Shown piece by piece: positions 18,160 through 29,155 of a DNA stretch of 64,000 nucleotides. Both the position numbers and the translations under genes were made by a program. The notes under the pieces were generated by a model that was given only the letters and a program-made list of their open reading frames with translations, was not told the DNA's origin and did not search any database. Within the stretch, counting starts at the first letter, position 1; each line of letters opens with the position of its first letter. This DNA is from Tetramitus jugosus (Eukaryota; Heterolobosea; Eutetramitea; Acrasida; Vahlkampfiidae), in the NCBI GenBank assembly GCA_937625935.1, contig OW569362.1, positions 372,001 through 436,000 on the forward strand, read 5' to 3'.

Positions 18160-19845
18160 ATGCACGCCTTTTGGTCGTTCCTTATTACCACTTTTTTCTT
18201 CTGTTTTTGTTTGGGCACTTCCTGTTCAATTAATGGTCAAAACACGGATCACCCACTAAATGTTCTCGTTGTATGTACATCCAGTATGATCTTGCTTTAG
18301 CTAAAGCTGACTGACACCCTCGAATGAAAGATTGTACCAGGAACAGCAGGCCACTCAAGAGTACTTGTTCGATTGATTAGAGAGCTACAGAGTAGGGGAC
18401 ACAAACCAGTTCTCATGTCTGATGGGCTGGTTGAGGTATATTCAGATTGTACCAATATTGAGTCGTATATTGTTCCTCTGGATGTCGTACCGATCAATAA
18501 AACTCAGTGGGACACCATTACGGATGATATGGACAGGATGGGTGTTTTGGAGGGTTGCATGTACATTTTTAGTGAGGGTATCCCTCCTGTCGATATAGAG
18601 ATTGTAAAGTACTTGAACAGGACGGTGGATCTCAAGAAATTTGATGTGGCAGTTGTGGATGTGACCATGGCAGCCAGTACAAGCTTCCTAATGAGCAATA
18701 ATGTCCCAGTGGTAATTAACTATCCAATGGCTTATAGTCACGGGCCAAATTATCCTCCCATGTTGAGCAATCATCCAATTTCGATTCAAGAATATGTGAA
18801 GTATCCCAGAAGAATTATAGCTCATTTCGAAGCATTGTATGAAACAATGTATATTGTGTACACAGTTTTGACCAATCGATATATTAAACATGTTGTGAGC
18901 TTGGAGGCATTGGGGAAATCCCAACAGAAGGCACTTCATGTTGTGACCAATGTTCGTGGCTTCGATTTTCAGTCGGCTGCCGCATCTGTGCCTCATGTTT
19001 ACCACGTTGGACCCATCATTGATGAACAAAAGGCGAAGAATGAGACGATTCTTCATGAAGCCCTACCTGAGCTAACTCCATGGTTGCAGCGATACAATAG
19101 CTCAGAGATTGTGTACGTGGCATTTGGTACGACCGGAACGTTGACTAGCAAGGCTATGCACACATTGATCAGTGGTCTTCTTATGGCACAATCAAATCGC
19201 AACATCTCGGTCATTATGGCACTCAGAGATAAGAACTATGATATGTTGGAATCGCTGAAAATGGATCTACCTGACTCAATATTCATCACAAACAAGTTTG
19301 CTCCTCAGTTGAATATTCTGGCATTACCCTCTGTCAAGTACTTTATTACTCATTGTGGAATGAACAGTGCTCAAGAAGGACTCTACTTTAGAAAGCGTTT
19401 GATAGGAATGCCTTTCTCGTTTGATCAATACAATGTGGCCCAATTACTGGAGAATAGTCAACTCGGTGTTGGACTATACAAAACAAGAGAAGGAAAGGAA
19501 CAGCTAACAGTAGAGAAAATCGTCAATGCTATCGAACTAACAGCAACAAAACCCTATAGAAGAGCAGTCAGCAAGTTGAGAAAGGTGACCAATCATTCAG
19601 GTGGTCTCAAAAGATATGCTGACCTGGTTGAGATGGTAGGAGACATTGGTGATATTGATCACTTGCAAGTAGATCCCCACTACACCTTTATTCAATCGAA
19701 CAAGCTGGATCTGATAGCTGTATACTCTGTTCTGTTGTATCTGATTTATCGAGTCATCCGATGGACCATCTCTTTCTGCTGCAATTGCCTCCTATCTCAA
19801 TATTCTCGCCCAAAGGAGCCAGGCACAAGACTAAAGAGCGAATAA
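18160..19845 (+). CDS. UDP-glycosyltransferase (UGT), ER membrane type, one intron
   Basis: Exons 18160-18270 and 18331-19845 (60-nt intron, GTATGT...AAG) give 541 aa. Exon 1 supplies a signal peptide (MHAFWSFLITTFFFCFCLG), and the join reads NVLV-IVPGTAGHSR. The UGT signature is VKYFITHCGMNSAQEGL followed by FDQYNVA, the sugar-nucleotide binding block. A hydrophobic segment near the C-terminus (LDLIAVYSVLLYLIYRVI) and a short cytosolic tail complete the ER UGT layout. These enzymes transfer sugar from a UDP donor to lipids, sterols or xenobiotics. Acceptor unknown. Confidence 0.9.
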
Positions 19846-19988
19846 TTAGAAATATATCACTAGAAACAACACTGTCAGACATCTCTCATTGCTCGCCAAA
19901 TTGCCCTAAAAAGCTTTTACAACGAAGAACATCAGCAGCTGTGGTCAAAAATAAAAACAACAAGAGATCAACAAAAAACGAAAGAAGA

Positions 19989-20156
19989 ATGTCATTTTTC
20001 CATTTCTTTACTGGACTTGGCTTGGGACTGTACATTTCCCAAAAGTATGATGTAACGAAGGCATACAACGTGCTCGTGAAGGAGAATAAGAGTCTGTCGG
20101 AAATCGGTGAATTGGCGAAGAAGGTCGAACAACAGTCAAGGAGAGCCTCCTCTTAA
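19989..20156 (+). CDS. STMP1-like short transmembrane mitochondrial protein
   Basis: This 55-aa peptide, MSFFHFFTGLGLGLYISQKYDV followed by a charged helix, resembles metazoan STMP1 (C7orf73). That protein has one N-terminal membrane segment ending in YLAQNYD-(I/V) and a Lys/Glu-rich tail. STMP1 sits in the mitochondrial inner membrane. The frame opens upstream inside the UGT gene, but only the ATG at 19989 gives a family-like protein. The similarity covers a short region. Confidence 0.6.
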   Translation: MSFFHFFTGLGLGLYISQKYDVTKAYNVLVKENKSLSEIGELAKKVEQQSRRASS

Positions 20157-20272
20157 TGACAATTGAACTCTTCAGTGGAGTGAAACCCAACAGTTGTACA
20201 ATAATAACAATAAATTAATTTTGAGCCATAAAGCTAATAGTGATTGATCAGCTTTTTGCTGCAAAACAAAAA

Positions 20273-21533
20273 ATGGAATCACGCAACATCAACAACAGCA
20301 CGAAACAAGCAACAAATGGCGACAAACATGGAAGTGAAAGTCTTCATTGTGCACAAGATAAAGAAATCAAAGTAATGATTACACTGAATGATTGTTGTGA
20401 TCCATGTTGTAATTTCATTTGTTGCAACTTCAAGATTTGCAATGAGTCGATATGTTCTACATGTGACAATGATGATGATAGTGATGCCAAGAAGAGCACA
20501 AACAGAACTGTCGAAGAACAAGATGAAAAGCTTTCAAAAGAACAAACTTTGAAAATGAAGCGCGAGAAATTGGAGCGCGCATGGAGGCAATCGAAAATGG
20601 CGCGAATAATCGTTTACTGTAGTTATTTGTATGCGATTGTGTTTTTGTGTTTGACCGAAAATGTGATATCGAATGATTTTCGAGCTATGGAGAGCTCGAA
20701 CACGATTTTATCCAAGGTTGCTTATGTGTTGTCAGTTCTGGTTCATCCACGGAGCATACACACGTTTTTGTTCAGTTTGTTGTTTCTTTCTAGTTTAGTC
20801 CTGTTCTGGTACTTGACGTGGAGTGATCCTGGCACACAAGAGAATAGCGAGCTTGTGCTGCGAAGTAAGTTTTGCAGAAGTTGTCAGAAACTTGTTCGGA
20901 CATTTGATCATCATTGTGTGTGGACTGGTATGTGATGTGTTATCTTCTATAGCTATTGACAATCGAGTATATGAAGTATTTAACCAATAGCTATTTGTTG
21001 CAGGTAACTGTGTGGGTGAAGGAAATAGGAAGACCTTTATCCTGTATGTTTCAATCCTGATTGCCTTTTTGGGTGACTGTCTATATGTGTCTGCAGAGTG
21101 TGGATGGCGATTATTTGTCAATGAAGTTCTACAACAGGAACAATGGGGTCATTTATCTATTGGAAGCTACTTTACTCTATTTATGATCGGATTGACTGTT
21201 GTTCTTCTAAGTGGCTTCTCTCTCTTCCCACTATTTCTGTGGTTTCATCAACTCTATCTCATTTCTGTCAATTTGACATCGTATGAATCAATGAGCCCAG
21301 AGAAGTGCCCCTATCTATCGTACAACAAACAAAGAGACATGCTCGGCAACAGTTTTCATCAAGGTATTCTCAACAACTGGAAACATTTCCTATTCAATGC
21401 CTATCAAACTCAAGGGACCAATTGCATGATCAATTGGTCTCTGTATCTAAAAGCAAGCACCTCCCAAAAAATGAATCTGTGTGAGGGTTTGGACGAAGAG
21501 CTAATCAACTACTGCTGCCCTTGCTGTTCATAG
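20273..21533 (+). CDS. DHHC palmitoyltransferase-like membrane protein with reduced Cys-rich domain
   Basis: Exons 20273-20927 and 21004-21533 (76-nt intron, GTATGT...CAG) join as HCVWTG-NCVG, giving 394 aa. Four hydrophobic segments are seen: about residues 115-140, 160-180, and two after the catalytic loop. The active-site block reads [25 protein letters not shown]. DHHC, the following W and NCVG are intact, but the upstream CxxC and the HC of the usual zinc-binding domain are absent, and one ligand is Leu. Active DHHC enzymes S-acylate proteins at Golgi, ER or plasma membranes. The N-terminal 90 residues are Cys-, Asn- and acid-rich. Confidence 0.88.
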
Positions 21534-21731
21534 TAGTCTGACTGAAATTCAGCGGAAACGGCCGCCTTACCCCATTCGTAATTGCCCGCAACGGCAATAT
21601 CGTTCCGAAGATTTCCTCCGCGTGTCTAAAACACGAACAACAAAAGAAACTTTCATCACGTTTTCGTTCAGATTACTTTTCCACACATTCACACATATTC
21701 GAGTTGTTCGTTGTTTTGATTGTGTACCACC

Positions 21732-23651
21732 ATGTCAAGTGCTCGATTGAACGATTTTGAAGAAAATGGCGGCCTAGATGATTCATTGAGTTATACCTCT
21801 CAAGATAATAGAAGGCTCCCCAAGTCCTATGCGAATCAAGGTTCCCTTTTGGCCAAAAGTGCAAAATACATTGTCATGGCAGCTGTGATCCTGCTCATTG
21901 CATTGGCTGTTGTCATCATGGTCATTTTCTTGGTGAGAATGCGTCCAAAGAGTGATGGAAAGATTCATTTCAAGGCAAAGTTGATGATTGGTGAGAATGG
22001 TGCTGTTGCAGCCGATATTCCTCATTGTTCCGTTGTTGGAAGAGACATTTTGCAAAAGGAGGGTGGAAATGCGGTGGATGCCGCAGTGGCTACTTGTCTG
22101 TGCATTGGAGTCATGGGTAGTTATAGTAGTGGTATTGGTGGAGGTGGAATTATGCTCATTTCCAAGCCAACAAACGATGGTAGAGATACTGAGGTGGAAA
22201 CGATTGATTTTAGAGAGATTGCTCCACTGGATGCTCACAGGGACATGTTCAATGGTATGCCAACTAATTATTCACAGTATGGTGGTAAAGCGATTGCTGT
22301 GCCTGGTGAGATCAAGGGACTTTATGCCGCATGGAACAAGTATGGTAGCTTGCCATGGGCTACTCTGGTGCAACCATCGATCAAGCTTTCACGTGAGGGA
22401 TACACTGTTTCAAGACTTGTGGCTCAAAAATTGAAAACGTACACTGATGTCATCTTGAATGAGGTATATGGACCTGGAATGAAAGAGGTGTATGCTCCAA
22501 AGGGAAAGATTTTGGTTGAGGGAGAAACACTAAAGAACGAAAAATTAGCAAACACGTTGCAAACCATTGCAGAAGGTGGAGAGAGCGCATTTTATGATGT
22601 TGAAAAGTCTCAACTTGCCAGAGATATCATATCTGATATTCAAAAGGCTGGTGGTATCGTCAATGGTACAGATATGAAGAATTATCACGTCAAGTTTGCT
22701 CCAGCACTCTCGACATACTATCACGGATACAAGGTCCACGGTGCTCAACCAGAAATCTCTGGAGGTGCATGTACCATGTTGATCTTGAACTTGATTGAAA
22801 GGTTTGGACTGAGTCAATATCCAGTTGAATCCTTCCAGGTTCAACACTTGATTGTTGAAGCCATGAAGTTTGCATTCGGACACAGAATGGAGCTCGGCGA
22901 TCCAGCGTTTACTCAACATTTGAATACTTCTAGGATTGTTGATGCCATGTTGAGCAAGGATTATGCTGCCTACTTGAGACAATATCTGAGCGTGACTCAG
23001 ACTAACACAACCTACCAACATTACTTACCCAGATTGGATGATGAAATCATTCCATTGAAAGCCAGTGTGGGTAATCATGGTACAGCGCACTTGTCTGTTG
23101 TTGACTCAAACAGAATGTCCGTTTCTCTGACATCTACTATTAACCTCTATTTTGGATCATTTGTTTTGGGAGAGAAGACTGGCATTCTTTTCAATGATCA
23201 AATGGACGACTTTAGTGTACCAGGTAGAACCAATTTCTTCAATTTACCTCCTTCAGAAGCAAACTTTATCGCACCTGGAAAGAGACCTCTGTCATCTATG
23301 GCACCAACAATTGTCACTCAAGATGGCAAGCTCAAGATGAGTGTCGGAGCTAGTGGTGGTCCTTTGATTACAACTTCCACCGTACAAACCTTGTTGCGAG
23401 TTCTTGATCAAAAGATGCCCGTCCATGAAGCAATTCAAATGCCTAGATTCCACCATCAATTGTTACCTCCTAGACTTGACTATGAAGGTGCAATGAATTC
23501 AGCACTCGTTGCACAAATGAAGAAGGCAGGACATGTATTGAATGAGAGAGATAATCTTGGCAACTGCCAAGCAATTGTCAGCATGGAAGGTGGCAAAGTT
23601 TTACATGCGTCATCTGACCCAAGAAAGGATGCCACTGCTTCTGTCTACTAG
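21732..23651 (+). CDS. GGT: Gamma-glutamyltransferase (type II membrane protein)
   Basis: A short cytosolic tail precedes one membrane anchor (YIVMAAVILLIALAVVIMVI, about residues 48-68), then the GGT fold of 639 aa in total. The autoprocessing and catalytic Thr is Thr451 in GNHGTAHLSVVD. It is followed by the small-subunit signatures STINLYFGS, GILFNDQMDDFS and GKRPLSSMAPTIV. The large-subunit block GGNAVDAAVATCLCIGV is present. The enzyme cleaves the gamma-glutamyl bond of glutathione at the cell surface or in an endomembrane lumen. The start is ATG 21732 with a CACC context. Confidence 0.96.
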   Translation: MSSARLNDFEENGGLDDSLSYTSQDNRRLPKSYANQGSLLAKSAKYIVMAAVILLIALAVVIMVIFLVRMRPKSDGKIHFKAKLMIGENGAVAADIPHCSVVGRDILQKEGGNAVDAAVATCLCIGVMGSYSSGIGGGGIMLISKPTNDGRDTEVETIDFREIAPLDAHRDMFNGMPTNYSQYGGKAIAVPGEIKGLYAAWNKYGSLPWATLVQPSIKLSREGYTVSRLVAQKLKTYTDVILNEVYGPGMKEVYAPKGKILVEGETLKNEKLANTLQTIAEGGESAFYDVEKSQLARDIISDIQKAGGIVNGTDMKNYHVKFAPALSTYYHGYKVHGAQPEISGGACTMLILNLIERFGLSQYPVESFQVQHLIVEAMKFAFGHRMELGDPAFTQHLNTSRIVDAMLSKDYAAYLRQYLSVTQTNTTYQHYLPRLDDEIIPLKASVGNHGTAHLSVVDSNRMSVSLTSTINLYFGSFVLGEKTGILFNDQMDDFSVPGRTNFFNLPPSEANFIAPGKRPLSSMAPTIVTQDGKLKMSVGASGGPLITTSTVQTLLRVLDQKMPVHEAIQMPRFHHQLLPPRLDYEGAMNSALVAQMKKAGHVLNERDNLGNCQAIVSMEGGKVLHASSDPRKDATASVY

Positions 23652-23708
23652 GTCACGAATTCGGCTGATAAATAAATAATTGTGTTTATTGTACTTCGTA
23701 ACGGTGAT

Positions 23709-25517
23709 CTACTGCATGTAACGAAGAATGTTGAATACCGCTTCTTGATAGGCGGTATGGTTGTGGAATTTGTGTTGCACTTGCTGCACAACAGCTAACG
23801 GAATCAGACTTTTCACCTCGCTTTGCTTCTGAGCCTCAACTTGAGTCGAGTTAACATGCAACACAAAGTGCATAAAATTGAGACACGTAATGGCGAATTC
23901 CTCATTGCCATTGGTGTCTTGCATTGCTTCATCTTGTGCTGTGACAATTAGTGACAAAATATGGGTAATGCCCTTCATGATATTGGCAATCATCGGGATT
24001 GTCATCATCCTTGAGTCACTGCACACATTCATCAGGGCATATAGTGACTCTCTCTTGAGCTCGTACTGCTTCGGCACTTGAGTCTGAGAACATAGTTGCA
24101 ACAGAGGAGAAATAAATCCTGCTTGAACCAACATGTTAACACAGTGTTCGGAACCGGATGCCAAATTACTCAACACCCAAACAGTCTCTTTCTGAATAGA
24201 AGCTGGGTCGGTGCATGACAACTGCACCATCAGAGCCTGCATCAACAGATGCATATCAGGCGATGAAAATATCGAGTCAATGACTTGATCTGGACCACGT
24301 GCAATCGATCCCAATATTCTCAACAATGGAATGGTGATACCAACTCGTTGTTGTAGCACTTCCATGTTTTGATTCTTGCCCAACATATGAATGACAATCG
24401 GTAGGATATTCAATTGAAGTAATCTCGGAATATACACATAGTCAGGATAGGTTGTCACATAGCTCAACGCCCAAGCACTCTCCGTGGCAATATCAGCATT
24501 GTTCGACTGCAAACACTTCACTAACAACGGTGCAAAGTCATGTTCTGCTTGGAAGAAGACTGATGGATCGTACGGAACATTGACTACATTGTGTCTCGAT
24601 CTATCCACCTCACTCCGACTCATTACACCTCTCATGATATTCGACAAGCACCAAATCACGGTTCGAGTCAAATCAGGAATTCTCAATCCAAACAAATTGG
24701 CCAACGGTTTCAATATGCCCGCTCGAATTAAAAAGTGCGCGTACTCTGTAGAATCTCCAGCAATATTACCGAGTGCCCAGGCACATTGCTCCTGCACAAC
24801 ATGATCTGCGTTCTCCAGATAAGCAACCATGCGCATTACACAGGGAAGCACCTGTTTGGTGTGTTCATGTGTGCTACTTGCTATATTTGTAATGCACCAG
24901 GCAGCTTCCAATTGACTCTCATTATTCGCACAAAACAAGTGCTTCTGTATCAAGGTTAAGAAATTGGGAATGGCAAGGCATTTAGCTACAATTACATTCT
25001 CTTCACTTGGAGCTAATGTTGACAATGTAGAAGAACCTGCAGTATCGTCCAATGTTTGCTGGTCTTGCGCTTCTTCTTCACCTTGTAATTGTTGTGCAGT
25101 GGAGTCTTGTAGCTGTTGTTCATCGCTCTGCAACGACAAATCAACAAAACTAGTGTCAACCATGCTCAGAATTGTTCGAAGTAGTTTGAGTGCCTTGATA
25201 CGGACCGAGTGCTTCTCATGATCCAACTCATTCACCAAACTCTGAAGATACTGAGATCCCTCGTCACTCAACACAATTTGTCTCAATTGTTCATTGTCCG
25301 AGTTGGTAGTGGAGCTCGAGGCAAGATTATCTGGTCCGACAGCACTCGGTGGTAATTTTCTTCTCTTGGCAAGTAACTTTGCTTTTTGTTGTCGGTTCGT
25401 GAGCCGTTGTTTCTCAAGTCTCTTCTGCTTGGAAGATTGAGAGGATAGGTGACTCGACTCCTTGAGACCGGCTCTGTGCGGTTGCTGCTGTTGTTGTTGA
25501 TATGGAGGGAGACTCAT
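23709..25517 (-). CDS. Importin alpha (karyopherin alpha)
   Basis: The N-terminal importin-beta-binding region is basic (SKQKRLEKQRLTNRQQKAKLL and onward). About ten armadillo repeats follow with the typical NLS-binding W/N pairs, for example WALGNIAGDS, WCLSNIMRG, WALSYV and WVLSNLASGS. Length is 602 aa against about 530 for the family; the excess is a Gln-rich N-terminus and a Gln/Glu/Asp linker at about residues 125-160. It carries classical NLS cargo into the nucleus with importin beta. The gene is intronless. Confidence 0.95.
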   Translation of the reverse strand: MSLPPYQQQQQQPHRAGLKESSHLSSQSSKQKRLEKQRLTNRQQKAKLLAKRRKLPPSAVGPDNLASSSTTNSDNEQLRQIVLSDEGSQYLQSLVNELDHEKHSVRIKALKLLRTILSMVDTSFVDLSLQSDEQQLQDSTAQQLQGEEEAQDQQTLDDTAGSSTLSTLAPSEENVIVAKCLAIPNFLTLIQKHLFCANNESQLEAAWCITNIASSTHEHTKQVLPCVMRMVAYLENADHVVQEQCAWALGNIAGDSTEYAHFLIRAGILKPLANLFGLRIPDLTRTVIWCLSNIMRGVMSRSEVDRSRHNVVNVPYDPSVFFQAEHDFAPLLVKCLQSNNADIATESAWALSYVTTYPDYVYIPRLLQLNILPIVIHMLGKNQNMEVLQQRVGITIPLLRILGSIARGPDQVIDSIFSSPDMHLLMQALMVQLSCTDPASIQKETVWVLSNLASGSEHCVNMLVQAGFISPLLQLCSQTQVPKQYELKRESLYALMNVCSDSRMMTIPMIANIMKGITHILSLIVTAQDEAMQDTNGNEEFAITCLNFMHFVLHVNSTQVEAQKQSEVKSLIPLAVVQQVQHKFHNHTAYQEAVFNILRYMQ

Positions 25518-25913
25518 ATCACGATCTTGGGTCGACTTTTGTTAGTTTTTGCAAGCCTCTTGACTCAAGCCACAACCAAAAGAAGAATTAAAAAAGGAAA
25601 AGTTGTTTTTTTTTGGCGGGCTAACGTTAAGTTTTTTGGAGTGATTTGTGCGACAATGTATTCACATTGATTTTCTCAATTCAGCAGCAAGAGCTAACAT
25701 CATGCCCAATCTGTTCCTTGATAATACAGTAGAACAGTATCTTTAAAGTAAGGTGAGCATTTTCAATTTTGGAACAAACTGCGATGTTATCCAACTTCAG
25801 AACTTGAAGAACAACAAGGGAACATTCCCTCTTTTAAAAAAATTCGGGAGCACATCATCCGATTGTTGTTGACAGTCCCCACAGACACAGAAAACACAAG
25901 CAAACAAAGGATC
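25518..25913. promoter_or_regulatory. Divergent intergenic region between importin alpha and the ankyrin gene
   Basis: This 396-bp gap separates two divergent starts. It holds A/T homopolymer tracts (T-runs near 25605, A-runs near 25835) and no open frame of interest. It presumably carries both promoters; no defined element is recognisable. Confidence 0.4.
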
Positions 25914-27326
25914 ATGACTTGTGAAGAAACAGAACCTCAACCAACCAAAATGATGATGATTGTTTCAACAACAACATCTGATGACGATAACACCACTTCT
26001 GATCTTGCTCTTCAGAGTAGTGGAACAATAACTATTGTTTGTGACAACAACAATGACCACCACTCGACATCATCACCACAGAATCAAGTAGTGGTCGTTG
26101 CTGATGAGAGCAGTACTGCTACTACTATGATGACGATGATACCTGAACCACCTCAGAATCCATATCAATTGTTTGAGCATGTGCGATCCAATGACATTGA
26201 ACGAGTGAAGAACTTTATTCGAAACACCAAGGGCTATCAATTGTTTAGGCAAGATGATGCCAATTCATTTACGGCACTGCACTTGGCAGCTCATCTGGGT
26301 CGCACTGAAATTTGTAGATTGTTGATAGAGGAGGCTCACATGGATCTGACAGCATACTCTGAGAGGATCAGAGACGGATTCATGCCTGTTCATTTGGCTG
26401 CTGATGAAGGTCACTTGGAAACCATGGACTATTTGCTGAGTGTAGGAATCGAAAGAAACCTGTATGATGTCAATGTTCGAATGAACAATCCATTTAGTAG
26501 TTATGCGTGTATTCATTTGGCTGCATTCAATGGAGATTTGAAGCTGTTGAGGCATTTGATTGAGTATCACCATGCGGATCATGAACTGCCCTTGTTGGGA
26601 CAACCGTGGACAATTCTCATGTTGGCAGCCAATGCAGGTCACTATGAAATTGCGCAATACTTGGTTCAGGAAGTGAAAATGAATGTGAATCAAGTGTTGC
26701 GCTACGATTCGGATGACACGGATGAAGATGGTGGTGACGCAGTCGTCATCAAGGAGTTTACAACGATTCATTTGGCCATGCGTCAGGCTCATTATCGCAT
26801 CATCGAACTGCTCTTGGATCACGGTGCTAGTTTCCATCGACCATTGCCCAATGGGGACGCATTGATTCATGTGGCAGCCTACCAAGGACTCAATCTTATT
26901 ATTCAACAGTTGATCAACAAGGGTGAGAATGTGAATCGCATCAGTAATTCAGAGTACGCCTATACGCCATTGCATTGGGCTGCAGCGTACAATAAGATGG
27001 ACTGTGTGCGGTACTTGTTGCACTATGGTGCTGATGCGAGTATCAAGTGCTCTTCTGTCGGTGGAAGTCGTACACCAGCCGAAGTGGCCAGCGTTCAGGG
27101 TCATGAGGAAATTGTAAAGTTTATTGACTGGTTTGTCACTGGTCGTGAGAATGCTCAAAAGGAACGAGCACGGAGAGCACTGAATTGTGCACTTCGCTCT
27201 CAATTCACAGACTGTATCATTGGTTTTTCAACAGAAGACGAAGAAGAAGAAGAAGCAGAAGCCATCGTTGAAGAAGAAACAAACGAAACTATTGAAAGTA
27301 AAGAGGTAACAAGAGAGTCGTCGTAA
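25914..27326 (+). CDS. Ankyrin-repeat protein
   Basis: After a Thr/Ser/Asp-rich N-terminus of about 80 residues come roughly nine ankyrin repeats. Examples are FTALHLAAHLGRTEICRLLI, MPVHLAADEGHLETMDYLL and TPLHWAAAYNKMDCVRYLLH. The C-terminus is a Glu run (EDEEEEEAEAI). No catalytic domain is attached. Ankyrin repeats bind proteins; the partner is unknown. The first ATG in frame (25914) is used because the open frame upstream begins on TTG. Confidence 0.85.
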   Translation: MTCEETEPQPTKMMMIVSTTTSDDDNTTSDLALQSSGTITIVCDNNNDHHSTSSPQNQVVVVADESSTATTMMTMIPEPPQNPYQLFEHVRSNDIERVKNFIRNTKGYQLFRQDDANSFTALHLAAHLGRTEICRLLIEEAHMDLTAYSERIRDGFMPVHLAADEGHLETMDYLLSVGIERNLYDVNVRMNNPFSSYACIHLAAFNGDLKLLRHLIEYHHADHELPLLGQPWTILMLAANAGHYEIAQYLVQEVKMNVNQVLRYDSDDTDEDGGDAVVIKEFTTIHLAMRQAHYRIIELLLDHGASFHRPLPNGDALIHVAAYQGLNLIIQQLINKGENVNRISNSEYAYTPLHWAAAYNKMDCVRYLLHYGADASIKCSSVGGSRTPAEVASVQGHEEIVKFIDWFVTGRENAQKERARRALNCALRSQFTDCIIGFSTEDEEEEEAEAIVEEETNETIESKEVTRESS

Positions 27327-27409
27327 AAATCAAAAGCGTTCGTGGTTTTGTGTGAACTCCAACAAAAAACTTTTCTTCGCGAATCAACCTGAACAAACGA
27401 ACGCACCAA

Positions 27410-29104
27410 ATGAGCTTATTCAGTCGCTTCACAAAATCAAAGTCACCTTCACAACCTTCTCCACCATCACAGCCATCACAGCAACCACAACAACAACAAC
27501 CCATCGACCCCAACAATGAATACTCTGTTCTGTATCACACGTTTTCACTTTGTCCCATTTGCTCATTTGTCAAACAACAAGGATTTCAAAAGGAACAATG
27601 GAAACCATCTCAAGTAGTGACTCACAGGGGTCAAGTCTATCAGAGAATCGAATGCACCGATCACGGCATTCAAACCATTCTTCTCTGTTCAAATGCCGCC
27701 TTTTTTGATCGTTGCATGACATTTACTCCGGCTGTGCTGGAACAAAAAAAGAAAAAGTCATCTACGAGTAGTAGTGGCAGTAGTAGTAGTAGTGGTGGTG
27801 CACCATTGTTGGATATTGAAGATTTGGAGCAGCGATTGACTCATAATCCTGAAATATCAGGCATTGTAAATACTCCGTTTATGGTTGATTGTAATTTGTA
27901 TGTGAATGGTGGTAGTTCAACAGACAACAATAGCAACAATGGTTATTTTGTGCCGGATGATGTGCTAAAGCAGCAATTGAGTGACATTTGTACCTTTTTC
28001 CCAAAAGACAAGAATTTTGTGTTGAAATTGAACGCGCAATTGGTTCCAATGAAACAAATGCACATTTTGAATGAGAGAGTGAGTCAAGTGTTGAATATGA
28101 GTGATGACCGGATATCGCAACAACCAATTGTGCTAGAGTGTACGTTTGATCGTTTGTCTCGATTGTCCAAATTGGAGGACACTGTTCTGTTGAATAGTCG
28201 CATTTATCCATCGGTTCAGCTCTATGTGGAGAAGGGAAGAGAGAGTCACAATACAGATGAGTTGCGATATGCGTACGAAAACTTGAAAACGATTCAAAAC
28301 TTGCAAGTGATTGTTCGATTGGTTGTTTCAAAGCCATTACCTGACTTGAAGCTATTATTGGAGCTATTGCGGTTCGAAATGATTGGATTTACGCGATTTG
28401 TTATTATCGAGATGGAACGGACACCGAGTCAACTCATGAAGCATTTCAAAGCACCGGATCCGAGTATTGAGAATCGGTTCGAGCATGTTCATTTGCAATC
28501 TGATTTTTCATATTCTGTGGATCCTCTTGAGCTGTTGCATAATATTCAACAAGCGACAGACGGTCAAGTGGCCATTTCTGATTTCTATCCTGCGAGTACG
28601 GGTATGATATTGGAACCGTTCTTACGAATGCTTGGCAAGGGTAATTATAACATTCGTCCGTCGCCCTTCTGTGGATTTGCTGCCATGTTGATCAATACGG
28701 AAGAACAATTTAAGTCAGTGCCTATAAGTCGTATATTTAATATTGAAAACCTGTATCGGCAAATGGTTCCACTGGTGAAGAAGTTGGAGAAGGGAGATGG
28801 AACATTAAACTTGTTTACGGGTCATGCTCTAAAGAAAGCAATCAATCAGTCCATCATACCGAAGAAGTATCGGATGGACAATTTTGAAATTCCATCGGAT
28901 TTTGTATCTTTCCTAATATCGGAAGACAAGCAATCAGAAACCACAGAACTCATGGACAAGTTGCAATTTATTATTATTCATAACAAAATGGATGTTTGCA
29001 GTATTGATATGACAAAGCGATCGAGATGTACATTGTGTTCTCATGTCAATCAGACAGGCAGTGAAAATGGTAAGCTTGTTGCACAATGTACGAGAATATT
29101 ATAA
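27410..29104 (+). CDS. Tes/MJ0619-like radical-SAM family relative, likely lacking the iron-sulfur motif
   Basis: The N-terminus has the CPxC zinc-ribbon-like opening typical of tetraether-synthase (Tes)-like radical SAM proteins. It reads SLCPIC (Cys48, Cys51), VTHRGQVYQRIECTDHGI. Later landmarks also fit: DFYPAST, SPFCGFAAMLINTEE, VPISRIFNIENL, and a C-terminal RCTLCSH-GKLVAQC. Where the family has its CxxxCxxC cluster motif (RCNLxCxxC), this protein reads VDCNLYVNGGSS, so only one Cys is kept. It may be a non-catalytic paralogue. The gene converges on the dynein light chain gene with 51 bp between stops. A donor-like GTAAGC at 29070 is considered and rejected below. Confidence 0.65.
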   Translation: MSLFSRFTKSKSPSQPSPPSQPSQQPQQQQPIDPNNEYSVLYHTFSLCPICSFVKQQGFQKEQWKPSQVVTHRGQVYQRIECTDHGIQTILLCSNAAFFDRCMTFTPAVLEQKKKKSSTSSSGSSSSSGGAPLLDIEDLEQRLTHNPEISGIVNTPFMVDCNLYVNGGSSTDNNSNNGYFVPDDVLKQQLSDICTFFPKDKNFVLKLNAQLVPMKQMHILNERVSQVLNMSDDRISQQPIVLECTFDRLSRLSKLEDTVLLNSRIYPSVQLYVEKGRESHNTDELRYAYENLKTIQNLQVIVRLVVSKPLPDLKLLLELLRFEMIGFTRFVIIEMERTPSQLMKHFKAPDPSIENRFEHVHLQSDFSYSVDPLELLHNIQQATDGQVAISDFYPASTGMILEPFLRMLGKGNYNIRPSPFCGFAAMLINTEEQFKSVPISRIFNIENLYRQMVPLVKKLEKGDGTLNLFTGHALKKAINQSIIPKKYRMDNFEIPSDFVSFLISEDKQSETTELMDKLQFIIIHNKMDVCSIDMTKRSRCTLCSHVNQTGSENGKLVAQCTRIL

Positions 29105-29155
29105 GCAAAAAACAAACAAGCAGGCAAGCAATCATCATTTGGTTCAAAATTCATT

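Noticed and set aside
26265-26906. 213-codon frame antisense to the ankyrin gene
   Set aside because: Shadow of repeated ankyrin codons; no independent features.
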